DNA from: an uncultured Collinsella sp.
Lineage (GTDB): Bacteria > Actinomycetota > Coriobacteriia > Coriobacteriales > Coriobacteriaceae
NCBI GenBank assembly: GCA_902478825.1
Contig: CABSMK010000006.1
Coordinates: 1 to 24,671, forward strand
Length of the DNA: 24,671 bases
Reading direction: 5' to 3'
Position numbers and translations under genes: made by a program
Shown here: in pieces, positions 7,346-15,226 of the stretch
Layout of the letters: each line of letters starts with the position of its first letter
How positions within the stretch are numbered: position 1 is the first letter of the stretch
Notes under the pieces: model-generated
The model's input: only the letters and a program-made list of their open reading frames with translations
The model's database searches: none
Told to the model about the DNA's origin: nothing

Positions 7346-8200
7346 ATGGGCAAGTACGTAATCGTGGTTGAGTCTGGGTCGGATGTGACGCCGGAGCTCT
7401 GCGAGCGCTACGGCATCGTGCGCGTGCCCATGCATGTCACGATTGGTGACGAGACCGTCGAGGACGGCTCGATCGATCCGCTCGAGATTTATTCGCGCTG
7501 CAACGAGTTTGGCGTGATGCCCAAGACCAGCGGCTGCGCGCCTGCGGATTTTGCTCACGTGTACGACTGCATTCACGCTGAGCAGCCCGACGCGACTATT
7601 CTGCATCTCGCGTATTCCGAGGCCACGACCTGCTCGCATCAGTCCTCAAAGATTGCGGCCCAGGGGCGCGACTACGTGTTCTCCATGGACACGCGCTTTG
7701 TTTCGGTAGGCCAGTCGCTCGTTGTCGTCGAGACCGCCAAATACATCGAGGCTCACCCCGATGCCACCGTCGACGAGATCTTTGCATTTACGAACTCCGT
7801 CATGGACCGCGTGCTGTTGGGCTTTGTTCCTACCGACCTTGCCTTCCTTAAGGCGGGTGGTCGCTTGTCCAACGTCGCGTTCCTAGGCGCTCATCTGCTC
7901 AAGATTAAGCCCTGTATTGAGGTGACGGGCGGCAAGTTCGTGGCGACTAAGAAGTTCCGCGGCTCTATGCTCAAGTGCGCCCGCGCCTTTATTGACCACA
8001 TGGTCGCGAAGGGCGAGATCGACTACTCGCACATTGGCCTGGCGTATTCGGTGGGCCTTTCCCAGGAGCTGCGCGACGACATGGAAGTCTATGCGCACGA
8101 CCTGGGCTTTAAGGACGTTACCTGGACTCAGGTCGGCGGCGTCATCTCGAGCCATTGCGGCCCGACCGCCTTCGGCGCGGTGCTCACGCTCAAGGCGTAA
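7346..8200 (+). CDS. DegV-family fatty-acid-binding protein
   Basis: This 284-residue protein begins MGKYVIVVESGSDVTPELCERYGI, typical of the DegV N-terminal domain, which binds a fatty acid. The later segments KTSGCAPADF, FVPTDLAFLKAGGRLS (about 150-170) and SSHCGPTAFG near the end are family hallmarks. DegV proteins of the FakB type present fatty acids to the kinase FakA for phosphorylation before entry into phospholipid synthesis; whether this one does so is not shown, and no FakA is nearby. I chose ATG 7346 over upstream in-frame starts at 7235 and 7322 because family members start at this point and GAGATGGG lies 12 nt upstream. It appears to be a single-gene unit with its own terminator. 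Confidence 0.88.
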   Translation: MGKYVIVVESGSDVTPELCERYGIVRVPMHVTIGDETVEDGSIDPLEIYSRCNEFGVMPKTSGCAPADFAHVYDCIHAEQPDATILHLAYSEATTCSHQSSKIAAQGRDYVFSMDTRFVSVGQSLVVVETAKYIEAHPDATVDEIFAFTNSVMDRVLLGFVPTDLAFLKAGGRLSNVAFLGAHLLKIKPCIEVTGGKFVATKKFRGSMLKCARAFIDHMVAKGEIDYSHIGLAYSVGLSQELRDDMEVYAHDLGFKDVTWTQVGGVISSHCGPTAFGAVLTLKA

Positions 8201-8231
8201 CGCCTGGCGTCTATCGATTTCTATTGCCTCG

Positions 8232-8268
8232 GCGGCGGGCGGGTTGCGACAACCTTCCCGCCGCTTTT
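8232..8268 (+). terminator. Intrinsic terminator after degV
   Basis: GCGGCGGG (8232-8239) pairs with CCCGCCGC (8257-8264), with GGTT/AACC extending the stem inside, followed by TTTT (8265-8268). It lies 31 nt after the stop codon. Confidence 0.8.
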
Positions 8269-8386
8269 GCATGGGGCCAAATAGGACAATCCAATTGACC
8301 GCTAAACCGTTTCGCCATCATGCATATGGGCTAGAATGACTCTGGCATTTATGTAGCTAAAACCAATGAGAGGCAAGGTAGCGGGA

Positions 8387-9205
8387 ATGGCTGAGATGAC
8401 GCTCGAGGGTGTGGACGCTCGTCCCGAGGACTCTGCGTTTGCCCTGGGCCGCGTGCATTCGATTGAGACGATGGGAACGGTCGATGGACCCGGCATCCGC
8501 TTTGTGGTGTTTGTTCAGGGCTGCCCCATGCGCTGTGCGTATTGCCACAACCCCGACACCTGGTCGGTTAACGGCGGCACCATGGTGACCGTCGAGCACC
8601 TGATGGACGAGTTTCAGAGCAACCATGAGTTTTACCGCAGCGGTGGTATTACGGTATCCGGCGGCGAGCCGCTCCTGCAGCCTGAGTTCTTGGCCGACCT
8701 GTTCCGCGCCATGCACAATAACCCCGACGGCCGCGTGCATACCTGCTTGGATAGCTGCGGCTATGCGTTCGATCCCGCGCATCCCGAGAAGTTCGATGCC
8801 GTACTCAACGAGACCGATATGGTGCTGCTCGACATTAAACACGCCGATCCCGTCGAGCATAAAAAGCTGACCGGTTGCGATCCCGCACGCATCCTGGCGT
8901 TTGGTGATGAGCTCGCGCGTCGCAAGATCAAGGTTGTTATTCGTCACGTGGTGGTGCCGGGCATTACCGACACAGTGGAGGAGTGCGAGGCACTCGGTCG
9001 TCTAATCGCTCCATGGCATAACGTGGTCGGCCTGGAAATGCTGCCGTATCACACGATGGGCGTCGTCAAGTACGAGCAGCTGGGGATTCCCTATAAGCTC
9101 GAGGGCGTGCCCCAGATGGATACCGCGCGCATGCCCGAGTTGCGCAATGCCGTTATGACCGGCATGAAAAAGCGCCGCGCGGAACTCAGGTCGGCCATCG
9201 GCTAA
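8387..9205 (+). CDS. pflA: Pyruvate formate-lyase activating enzyme
   Basis: This 272-residue radical SAM enzyme installs the glycyl radical on pyruvate formate-lyase under anaerobic conditions. The 4Fe-4S cluster motif CPMRCAYC supplies C46, C50 and C53 (CX3CX2C), followed by HNPDTW. The SAM-binding GGEP motif is in TVSGGEPLLQ. The segment MGTVDGPGIRFVVFVQGC is diagnostic for glycyl radical activases. I chose ATG 8387; ATG 8366 upstream has no ribosome-binding site, while AAGG lies about 10 nt before 8387. TAGAAT (8332-8337) may be its -10 box. No pflB is adjacent, so the lyase must be encoded elsewhere. The length matches the 240-270 residues usual for the family, with a short N-terminal extension. 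Confidence 0.92.
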   Translation: MAEMTLEGVDARPEDSAFALGRVHSIETMGTVDGPGIRFVVFVQGCPMRCAYCHNPDTWSVNGGTMVTVEHLMDEFQSNHEFYRSGGITVSGGEPLLQPEFLADLFRAMHNNPDGRVHTCLDSCGYAFDPAHPEKFDAVLNETDMVLLDIKHADPVEHKKLTGCDPARILAFGDELARRKIKVVIRHVVVPGITDTVEECEALGRLIAPWHNVVGLEMLPYHTMGVVKYEQLGIPYKLEGVPQMDTARMPELRNAVMTGMKKRRAELRSAIG

Positions 9206-9270
9206 CAAGCCATTTTTGCCCCTTTATGATACCCGAGCTGTACTGGCCTAACGGCTTGGTGCTGACACGG

Positions 9271-9298
9271 TTGAGCCAAAATGCTGGTACCATACCGT
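9271..9298 (+). promoter_or_regulatory. Possible promoter of the nucleosidase gene
   Basis: TTGAGC (9271-9276), 16 bp and TACCGT (9293-9298) form a weak sigma-70-like pair 34 nt before the start codon. The intergenic stretch from 9206 shows nothing else of note. Confidence 0.35.
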
Positions 9299-9331
9299 GG
9301 ATAAGCAATTTGCACGGATTTGGGGGATGGC

Positions 9332-10072
9332 ATGGCAACCATCGCGATCATAGGCGCACTCGAAAAAGAGGTTGCGCAGATTAAGGAAGAGCTGAGTGGC
9401 GCGCATGAGTCGCAGGAGGCGGGCTTGACCGTTGTGAACGGCGAGCTCGACGGTTTGTCCGTTGTTGCTACGACCGCTGGCATGGGAACCGTAAACGCCG
9501 CGGCGGCAACGCAGCATCTCATCAGCAAATATGCCCCGCAGGCCGTTGTGTTTTCGGGCATTGCGGGTGGCCTAAACCCTAAGCTCCATATTAACGATGT
9601 GGTTATAGGCAAGTGCCTGCGCTATCTCGATACTGACACGGCGCTCATCGCCGAGTCGGCGCCGGGACTCGAGGAGTTTGTCTCGACGCCGGCGTTGGCT
9701 GATGTTGCCGCCGCCGTGCTTGCCGAGCATGGATTTGTGGATGCCTCGGCGGATGAGAATTCTGCGGAGAAGGACCCCAAGCAGTTCCTGTGTGGCACTA
9801 TCGCCACGGGTGACCGCTTTGTTACGGGTGACGCCATGCGTAACGCTGCGATTGAGGCCACGCATGCCGATTGCGTCGAGATGGAGGGCGCGGCAATTGC
9901 GCACATCGCGGCCAAGAATGGTGTCGATTGCCTGGTGCTGCGCGCTATCAGCGATAATTGCGACGAGGCATATGACGCGTTTTGCGAGCGCGAGTTCGAT
10001 CTGGATGAGTACGCTCGCACCGCGAGCGGCATCACGCTTGACATCGTTCGTAGTATCGCCGCCGCGCAATAG
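9332..10072 (+). CDS. mtnN: 5'-methylthioadenosine/S-adenosylhomocysteine nucleosidase
   Basis: This 246-residue enzyme of the PNP/UDP family removes adenine from methylthioadenosine and S-adenosylhomocysteine, feeding methionine salvage and clearing SAM by-products. The N-terminus MATIAIIGALEKEV carries the catalytic-site glutamate equivalent (E13). FSGIAGGL marks the phosphate/ribose site region, DCVEMEGAAIAH the substrate-binding glutamate, and LRAISDNCDE the catalytic aspartate (SD). A short acidic insertion (SADENSAEKDPKQ) precedes the FLCG strand. ATG 9332, with GGGGGA upstream, is preferred to the in-frame TTG at 9320. engB follows after 39 bp and may be co-transcribed. Confidence 0.93.
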   Translation: MATIAIIGALEKEVAQIKEELSGAHESQEAGLTVVNGELDGLSVVATTAGMGTVNAAAATQHLISKYAPQAVVFSGIAGGLNPKLHINDVVIGKCLRYLDTDTALIAESAPGLEEFVSTPALADVAAAVLAEHGFVDASADENSAEKDPKQFLCGTIATGDRFVTGDAMRNAAIEATHADCVEMEGAAIAHIAAKNGVDCLVLRAISDNCDEAYDAFCEREFDLDEYARTASGITLDIVRSIAAAQ

Positions 10073-10111
10073 CACGCCCGTTTTGTAAAAACCTACGACC
10101 AAGGAGTGTCC

Positions 10112-10702
10112 ATGGCCGATTCAATTAACTACCAGCTTGCCAAGTTCGTCGCCAGCTACGGCAAGGTTTCGCAGATTCCCGAGTCCACCTGCCCTGAGGT
10201 GAGCTTCGTCGGCCGCTCCAACGTGGGCAAGTCCTCCATCATGAACAAGCTATTTGGCCGCAAGAACCTGGTCAAGGTTTCAAGCACGCCGGGCAAGACG
10301 AGCAACATCAATTTCTTCGAGGCCGACGACGTGCACTTTGTGGACCTGCCGGGCTACGGTTTCGCCCGTCGTTCCAAGGCCGAGCGCGACCGCTGGGCTG
10401 AGCTTATCGGCGACTTCTTTGACTCCGAGCGCAGCTTTAACCTGGTCGTATCGCTGGTGGACATTCGCCACGACCCCAGTAAACTCGACCATGACATGAT
10501 CGACTACCTGCAGGGCAACGAGTTCAACTTTATCGTCTGCCTCACCAAGGCCGACAAGCTCAGCCGCACCCAACAGGCCCGCCAGGCAGCAGCCATCAAA
10601 AAGCAGCTCAACGTTCCGGCCGAGAACGTGATCATCACAAGCTCCCAGACCGGCACCGGCATCGATGAACTAAAAAAGCGCATCGCCGAGGCCTGCCTCT
10701 AG
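10112..10702 (+). CDS. engB: Ribosome biogenesis GTPase EngB (YsxC/YihA)
   Basis: This is a 196-residue GTPase of the TrmE-Era-EngA-EngB family, needed for assembly of the large ribosomal subunit. The G1 P-loop is GRSNVGKSS (about 33-41), G2 lies in SSTPGKTSNINFF, G3 is DLPGYGFA and G4 is TKADKLS; TSSQTGTGIDEL forms the G5 region. AAGGAG lies 5 nt before ATG 10112; a GTG six bases upstream would overlap the ribosome-binding site and is rejected. The length is normal for the family. It is the last plus-strand gene before convergent thrB, and the nested palindrome at 10779-10965 fills the gap. Confidence 0.95.
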   Translation: MADSINYQLAKFVASYGKVSQIPESTCPEVSFVGRSNVGKSSIMNKLFGRKNLVKVSSTPGKTSNINFFEADDVHFVDLPGYGFARRSKAERDRWAELIGDFFDSERSFNLVVSLVDIRHDPSKLDHDMIDYLQGNEFNFIVCLTKADKLSRTQQARQAAAIKKQLNVPAENVIITSSQTGTGIDELKKRIAEACL

Positions 10703-10778
10703 CAAGTGCTCCTTACCAGCAAGAGCCCCTGCCAATAAAAATCAACTATCAGCTCGGCGCCCCTTCAAAGCGTGGGTC

Positions 10779-10965
10779 CCTGTAGACATCCTCAGCAAGG
10801 TAGGCGCAGGGACGGTCGGGATGTTCCCTCAAAATCATTCCGCAGCGCGAAGGCCCCTTGTCCGTCGCTCCGTAGGAGCAGGGCAAGGGGCCTTCATGCG
10901 CGAGGACGATTTTGAGGGAACATCCCGACCGTCCCGGACAGGTATATGGGGAGGATGTCTACAGG
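10779..10965 (+). repeat. Nested palindromic element NP1, between engB and thrB
   Basis: Three concentric inverted repeats are visible. The outermost is CCTGTAGACATCCTC (10779-10793) against 10951-10965, 15 of 15, and covers the thrB stop codon. The middle arms are 27 nt (10809-10835 and 10909-10935), all pairing. The inner arms are 15 nt (10849-10863 and 10881-10895) with one G-U pair. The 17-nt loop contains GCTCC-GTA-GGAGC. TCCGCAG lies at 10839-10845, three bases after the middle arm, GAGGACG at 10902-10908 directly before the closing arm, CGCAGG at 10805-10810 and GGACAGGT at 10936-10943. It could serve as a bidirectional terminator for convergent genes, but no U-tract follows either end. 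Confidence 0.85.
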
Positions 10966-11840
10966 TACTCGATTTGAGCGCCCTCGGTGTCGCACGTCAG
11001 AATGTGCGTGTCGCACTTGGGGAACTGCTCGCGCAGCTTGACCTGCAGGAACTTCGCCACGATGGTGTCGTCAGTCACGGCCATGAGGGTCGAGCCGGAG
11101 CCACTGATCCAGATGGTCTTGGCGCCTCCGTTAAGGCAGGTGTCGCGCACGGCGTTGTAGTCGGGGATGAGGCGGCGGCGATAGGGCTCCTGGATGCGGT
11201 CGTCGTTGGCGGCGGCAATCAGGTCAAGGTCGCCGGTCTCCAGGCCGCGCGTCATGCCGGCGATGCGGCCCATTTGCCATACGGCGGTGGAGAGTGGAAT
11301 CTCCTGCGGCACAACCTTGCGCGCCTCGCTCGTATGCACCTCGTAGGGCGGAATTACAGTAATAAAACGCAAGCGATCGCTTACCTCGTAGCGCAGGCAC
11401 TGGGGCAGCGAGTCGGTCGGCGTAAAGGAGCAGACGGCACCGCCCAGGATGGCAGGGGCGACGTTATCGGGATGGCCCTCGACCTCGGTGGCAATGCGGA
11501 CGAGCTCGGCACGGTCGACGGTGTGGCCCGTCAGCGCGGCGGCAGCCATGATGCCGGCGACGACGCAAGTGGAGCTGGAACCCAGGCCGCGAGCGACGGG
11601 CACGTCGGTTTGAATGTCGATGGCAACGGGGAAAGCCGGCTCGCCCCACGCGGCCAGTGCATCGACAAAGCTCACATAGACCAGGTTGTTCTCGTTTTGG
11701 AATTCCTCGGGGCAGCCTGTGATGGTGAGCTTGTCGGCACGCTCGAAGGTGAAGTGCGAGTAGAGGCTGACGGCCATGCCGAGGGTGTCGTAGCCGATGC
11801 CTAGGTTTGCGCTTGTTGCTGGGACGGTGATCTTGATCAT
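10959..11840 (-). CDS. thrB: Homoserine kinase
   Basis: This 293-residue GHMP-family kinase phosphorylates homoserine with ATP, the penultimate step of threonine synthesis. The N-terminus MIKITVPATSANLGIGYDTLG is typical of ThrB, the ATP-binding glycine loop is PVARGLGSSST (about 83-93), and HPDNVAPAILGG and a C-terminal ISGSGSTLMA are the other GHMP motifs. AGGAG lies 6 nt before the ATG. The gene is downstream of thrC on the same strand with a 202-bp gap that holds a thrC terminator and a palindrome, so it probably has its own promoter or depends on readthrough. The last codons and stop lie inside the outermost arm of NP1. Confidence 0.95.
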   Translation of the reverse strand: MIKITVPATSANLGIGYDTLGMAVSLYSHFTFERADKLTITGCPEEFQNENNLVYVSFVDALAAWGEPAFPVAIDIQTDVPVARGLGSSSTCVVAGIMAAAALTGHTVDRAELVRIATEVEGHPDNVAPAILGGAVCSFTPTDSLPQCLRYEVSDRLRFITVIPPYEVHTSEARKVVPQEIPLSTAVWQMGRIAGMTRGLETGDLDLIAAANDDRIQEPYRRRLIPDYNAVRDTCLNGGAKTIWISGSGSTLMAVTDDTIVAKFLQVKLREQFPKCDTHILTCDTEGAQIEYL

Positions 11841-11855
11841 GGGAATCTCCTGGGC

Positions 11856-11961
11856 GGTCTGCCTGTTTAGTTCGCTGCTCGGGCAGTCCTGGCTCGCTCG
11901 GAAAGCACATTAAGTGCTTTCCGGCTCGTGCGGAACTCGCGACGAACTAAACAGGCAGACC
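11856..11961. repeat. Nested palindrome NP4, between thrC and thrB
   Basis: A 19-nt outer arm (11856-11874) is perfectly inverted at 11943-11961. A 10-nt inner arm CGGAAAGCAC (11899-11908) is inverted at 11914-11923 around the loop ATTAA. Spacers of 24 and 19 nt both contain GGCTCG. On the minus strand a TCCGCA and a CAGGAC can be seen in positions reminiscent of the NP1-NP3 boxes, but the spacing differs. It ends 15 nt before the thrB start codon, so it would lie in the thrB leader RNA and could shape its translation. Confidence 0.75.
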
Positions 11962-12003
11962 CGCATGTCAGTTCGTCATCATCCCGGTGGGTATCTGATG
12001 AAA

Positions 12004-12029
12004 GAAAGTGCGCCGGCTTTCGCCGGCGC
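12004..12029 (-). terminator. Intrinsic terminator of thrC
   Basis: Read on the minus strand, GCGCCGGC, a GAAA tetraloop and GCCGGCGC are followed by ACTTTCTTTC. The stem is 8 bp of pure G-C, beginning 13 nt after the thrC stop. Confidence 0.8.
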
Positions 12030-12042
12030 CTTATAAGGGGTT

Positions 12043-13560
12043 TTAGTTGGTAGCCATCTTTTTTGCTGCAGACTCGACGTAGCTTGCCATCTCATCGACG
12101 TTGCAGACGTCTTCGAAGCGGACGGGCTTGGACTCGAGCTCGGCGAGTTGGACCGGGGCAACCGTGTTGGTTGCCTGCTCGAGCACGCGCATGGCCTCAA
12201 AGTCGTCCTCGGGAACGTCGAGCCCCAGGGCATCGCAGCAGGCGCGCGGGAACTTGTAGGGGCTGGCGGTCGAAAGCAGCACGCGAGCCTTGGCGCCCTC
12301 GGCGGGAGCGACCTTTTCAAAGACGTGATAGCCGCAAGCGGTGTGCGGGTCGATCACGTAGCCGTTGGCGTCCCAGCAACTCTTGATGGCAGCGCGGACC
12401 TCGTCCTCGCTGGCCCAGCCGCAGCCAAAGACGCTCTGAATCTTGGCCAGCAGCTCGGCGGGCACCTCGTAGCGACCAGTCTGTGCCAGCTGCTCCATAA
12501 GGCCGGCAACGAGCTCGCAGCCGCCGTCGGACAGGAAGTACAGCATGCGCTCCAGGTTAGAGCTGATGAGGATGTCCATCGACGGCGAGATGGTCGTGAA
12601 GAACGGGCGGTTACGGTCGTAGACGCCGGTGGTCAGGAAGTCGGCAAGCACGTTGTTCTTGTCGCTCGCGACGATGAGCTTGGCGACGGGCAGACCCATA
12701 CGCTTGGCATAGTAGCCGGCCAGGATATCGCCAAAGTTGCCGGTCGGTACGCAGAACTCCACGGCGTCGCCGGCCTCGATAGCGCCGGCGCGCAGCAGCT
12801 GCGCATAGGCGGCAAAGTAGTAGACGACCTGTGGCACCAGGCGGCCGACGTTGATGGAGTTGGCACTCGAAAGCACCGTGCCGGCGGCCTCAAGACGCTC
12901 GGCAAGCTCCTTATCGGCAAAGATACGCTTGACGGCACTCTGGGCATCGTCGAAGTTGCCGCGGATGCCGCAGACGGCGACGTTATCGCCCTCCTGCGTG
13001 GACATCTGCAGGTTCTGGACGCGGCTGACCTTGCCCTCGGGATAAAAGACGGTGATGCCCGTGCCCGGGGCGTCGGCAAAGCCGGCGAGTGCGGCCTTGC
13101 CGGTGTCGCCTGACGTGGCGGTGACGATCATGATGCGCTCGGCGCCGCCGTCCTTGGCGGAAGTGCGGGCCATGAGGCGGGGGAGCATCTGTAGGGCGAC
13201 GTCCTTGAAGGCGCTTGTGGGGCCGCCAAAGAGCTCCATCACATAGGTCTGAGGGGCGTCAGCGCCCGGCGCTGCGTCGAGTTTGACGAGCGGCGTAACC
13301 TCTTCACTCGCGAACGTGCCGCGGTATGCCTCGTCGACACACGCCGAAATTTCTTCGGCCGTGTAATCATTCAGTAACATTCCCAACACATCTTGAGCGA
13401 TTTCAAAGTACGATTTATCTGCAAGCGAGCTGATATCGACCTGCTGGGTGCCAAGCTCGTCCGAGACAAACAAACCCCCGTCGGGAGCGATGCCGGTGCG
13501 GATTGCCACCTTACTTGAGCACGATAAAGTGCGTCCTCGTGTACTATGATAAGTTCCCAT
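12043..13560 (-). CDS. thrC: Threonine synthase
   Basis: This 505-residue PLP enzyme converts O-phosphohomoserine to threonine. The PLP lysine is in GGPTSAFKDVALQ (K119). TATSGDTGKAALAGF is the phosphate-binding region, and VPTGNFGDILAGYYAKRMG is a strong threonine synthase signature. The length and the N-terminal MGTYHSTRG match the longer bacterial type of about 490-510 residues. I chose ATG 13560: GAGGAG lies 9 nt upstream, while the in-frame start 45 nt earlier (13605) has no support. It is transcribed divergently from the aspartokinase gene with 104 bp between them, so the two share a control region. Confidence 0.95.
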   Translation of the reverse strand: MGTYHSTRGRTLSCSSKVAIRTGIAPDGGLFVSDELGTQQVDISSLADKSYFEIAQDVLGMLLNDYTAEEISACVDEAYRGTFASEEVTPLVKLDAAPGADAPQTYVMELFGGPTSAFKDVALQMLPRLMARTSAKDGGAERIMIVTATSGDTGKAALAGFADAPGTGITVFYPEGKVSRVQNLQMSTQEGDNVAVCGIRGNFDDAQSAVKRIFADKELAERLEAAGTVLSSANSINVGRLVPQVVYYFAAYAQLLRAGAIEAGDAVEFCVPTGNFGDILAGYYAKRMGLPVAKLIVASDKNNVLADFLTTGVYDRNRPFFTTISPSMDILISSNLERMLYFLSDGGCELVAGLMEQLAQTGRYEVPAELLAKIQSVFGCGWASEDEVRAAIKSCWDANGYVIDPHTACGYHVFEKVAPAEGAKARVLLSTASPYKFPRACCDALGLDVPEDDFEAMRVLEQATNTVAPVQLAELESKPVRFEDVCNVDEMASYVESAAKKMATN

Positions 13561-13664
13561 ATAACACTGCTCCTCGGATGCCTTGGTCCCAATCGGTGAA
13601 ACCATGGTATCAGAGCGCGCAAAGTAGGTTTGCAGAGGCTTTTTAGAAAGGTAACCTCCAGCCC
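13561..13664. promoter_or_regulatory. Divergent control region of thrC and aspartokinase
   Basis: 104 bp separate the divergent starts. On the plus strand TATCAG (13608-13613) is a possible -10 box with a poor -35 (TTGGTC, 13583-13588, 19 bp). No riboswitch fits: the stretch is too short for the lysine riboswitch and no T-box motif is visible. The aspartokinase ribosome-binding site is weak (AAGG, about 13 nt before its ATG). Confidence 0.4.
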
Positions 13665-15053
13665 ATGATTAAGATTGCCAAGTTTGGCGGCTCGTCGGTC
13701 GCCGACGCCGAACACTTTAAGAAGATCAAGGCCATCGTCGATGCCGACCCGGCTCGCCGTTTTGTGGTGGTTTCCGCCTGTGGTCGCCGCTTTAAGGGCG
13801 ACACCAAGGTGACCGACCTGCTCTACCTGGTTAACGCGCACGTTAAGTATCACGTGTCGTGTGAGGAGCTGCTCGAGGACATTGGCCAGCGCTACTTTGA
13901 TATTGCTGACGAGCTAGGACTCACCTATCCCATCCGCGAGGAGTTTGCGGCCTTTGCCGAGCGCGCCCGCTCGGGCGGCTACTCTACCGAGGAGCTCGTG
14001 AGCCGCGGCGAGTACTTCACCGCTCGCCTGATGGCCGAGTACCTGGACCTGCCGTTCCTGGACGCCGCGACGGTTGTGGCGTTCCATCACGACGGTACGC
14101 TCAGCATGAACCGCACCTCCGAGCTGGTGCAAGAGTACGGTCAGCAGGGCGGCTTTGTTATGCCCGGTTTCTACGGCGCGACGCGTGAGGGCCAGATTAA
14201 GCTGCTCGACCGTGGCGGTGGCGATATTTCCGGCTCGATTCTGGCCAAGTGCCTGGGCGCCGATCTGTACGAGAACTGGACCGACGTCTCGGGTTTCTAC
14301 TCTGCCGATCCGCGCATCGTGCCCGAAGCTCAGCCCATCGCCCGCGTTACCTACGAGGAGCTGCGAGAGCTTTCGTACATGGGTGCGAGCGTCCTGCACG
14401 AGGAGGCCGTGTTCCCCGTGCGCGAGGCCGGCATTCCGCTGGTCATCAAGAACACCAATGCGCCGCAGGACCCCGGCACCATCATTAGCGAGACGGCTGA
14501 CGAGGGCGAGGCAGAGCCCATCATTACCGGCGTGACTGGCAAGCGCGGTTTTGTCGCCATCAACGTCGCCCGCGACCGCACCAAGCCGCGCGTCGGCTTT
14601 ATGCGCCGCGCGCTATCGGTGTTCGAGCGCTATGACGTCTCCGTCGAGCACATGCCCACCGGCGTCGACCGCTTTGGCGCCGTGGTGCAGGAGCAGGACG
14701 TGCACGATTCGCTGTACTCGCTCGTGGGAGACATTCAGCAGGAGGTCGAGCCGCTCGAGATCGAGGTTGTCGAGGGCCTGGCGCTTATCGCGACCGTCGG
14801 CCGTAACCTGCGCGGGCGCGCAGGTATCTCGGGTCACCTGTTTGGCATGCTTGGCCAGGCCGGCGTGAGCGTGCGTATGATTTCGCAGAGCTGTGACGAG
14901 ATCAACATCATTATCGGTGTCGAGGAGAAGGACTTCGACCTAGCGATTCAGACCATTTACCGTGCCTTCTCCGACGAAAACGGCATTGTGAAGGTCTCCG
15001 ATCTGGAGGCTCCTGCGCCGGTCGATCCCGCTCTGGCCGCGCTCAAAAAGTAG
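13665..15053 (+). CDS. lysC: Aspartate kinase
   Basis: This 462-residue enzyme phosphorylates aspartate, the first step toward lysine, threonine and methionine. The N-terminal amino acid kinase domain begins MIKIAKFGGSSVADAEH (ATP site KFGGSSV) and includes VVSACGRRFKGDTKVTDLL, SRGEYFTARLMAEYL and DRGGGDISGSILAKCLGADLYENWTDVSGF, covering about residues 1-290. Two ACT regulatory domains follow (about 310-450), the second containing GHLFGMLGQAGVSVRMISQ, where end-product amino acids bind. The length and the early segment resemble the monofunctional aspartokinases of Firmicutes rather than the shorter alpha-beta type of most Actinobacteria. Which amino acid inhibits it cannot be told. asd follows after a gap with a palindrome and a terminator-like hairpin. 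The symbol lysC is by function. Confidence 0.95.
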   Translation: MIKIAKFGGSSVADAEHFKKIKAIVDADPARRFVVVSACGRRFKGDTKVTDLLYLVNAHVKYHVSCEELLEDIGQRYFDIADELGLTYPIREEFAAFAERARSGGYSTEELVSRGEYFTARLMAEYLDLPFLDAATVVAFHHDGTLSMNRTSELVQEYGQQGGFVMPGFYGATREGQIKLLDRGGGDISGSILAKCLGADLYENWTDVSGFYSADPRIVPEAQPIARVTYEELRELSYMGASVLHEEAVFPVREAGIPLVIKNTNAPQDPGTIISETADEGEAEPIITGVTGKRGFVAINVARDRTKPRVGFMRRALSVFERYDVSVEHMPTGVDRFGAVVQEQDVHDSLYSLVGDIQQEVEPLEIEVVEGLALIATVGRNLRGRAGISGHLFGMLGQAGVSVRMISQSCDEINIIIGVEEKDFDLAIQTIYRAFSDENGIVKVSDLEAPAPVDPALAALKK

Positions 15054-15063
15054 CGACTGCTCG

Positions 15064-15095
15064 GTAGATTTTTGGGTCATGTCTCAAAAATCTAC
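15064..15095. repeat. 32-bp palindrome after aspartokinase
   Basis: GTAGATTTTTG (15064-15074) is inverted as CAAAAATCTAC (15085-15095), and 14 of the 16 positions of each full half match. It lies 11 nt after the stop codon. With an A-tract and a U-tract in the stem it could work as a terminator-like or protein-binding site in both directions. Confidence 0.7.
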
Positions 15096-15125
15096 GGCAG
15101 GGCGTTTCGTTTCGGTTTCGTTTCG

Positions 15126-15157
15126 ACGGGGCGGGTTTCGTGCCCGCCCCGTTCTTG
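15126..15157 (+). terminator. Terminator-like hairpin before asd
   Basis: ACGGGGCGGG (15126-15135) pairs with CCCGCCCCGT (15143-15152) around a 7-nt loop, followed by TCTTG. The U-tract is weak. It is preceded by a run of TTTCG repeats (about 15105-15125). TATACA (15158-15163), directly after it, may be the -10 box of asd. Confidence 0.5.
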
Positions 15158-15226
15158 TATACACTGGCAACAATAATCGGCCTGCTCGGCGTGCGGGCAA
15201 AAGCCACAACCTTTAAAGGGGGAAGC

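Noticed and set aside
10779..10965. NP1 as a plain bidirectional terminator
   Set aside because: Neither end is followed by a U-tract and the shared boxes are not explained. A role in termination is still possible, but I did not annotate it as such.
10821..11804. 327-codon plus-strand frame
   Set aside because: It starts inside NP1 and runs antisense to thrB; it has no ribosome-binding site or recognisable domain.
12148..13113. 321-codon plus-strand frame
   Set aside because: It is antisense to thrC, and no family features are seen.
13561..13664. Lysine riboswitch or T-box before lysC or thrC
   Set aside because: The gap is only 104 bp for both directions, and no conserved core or T-box sequence is visible.
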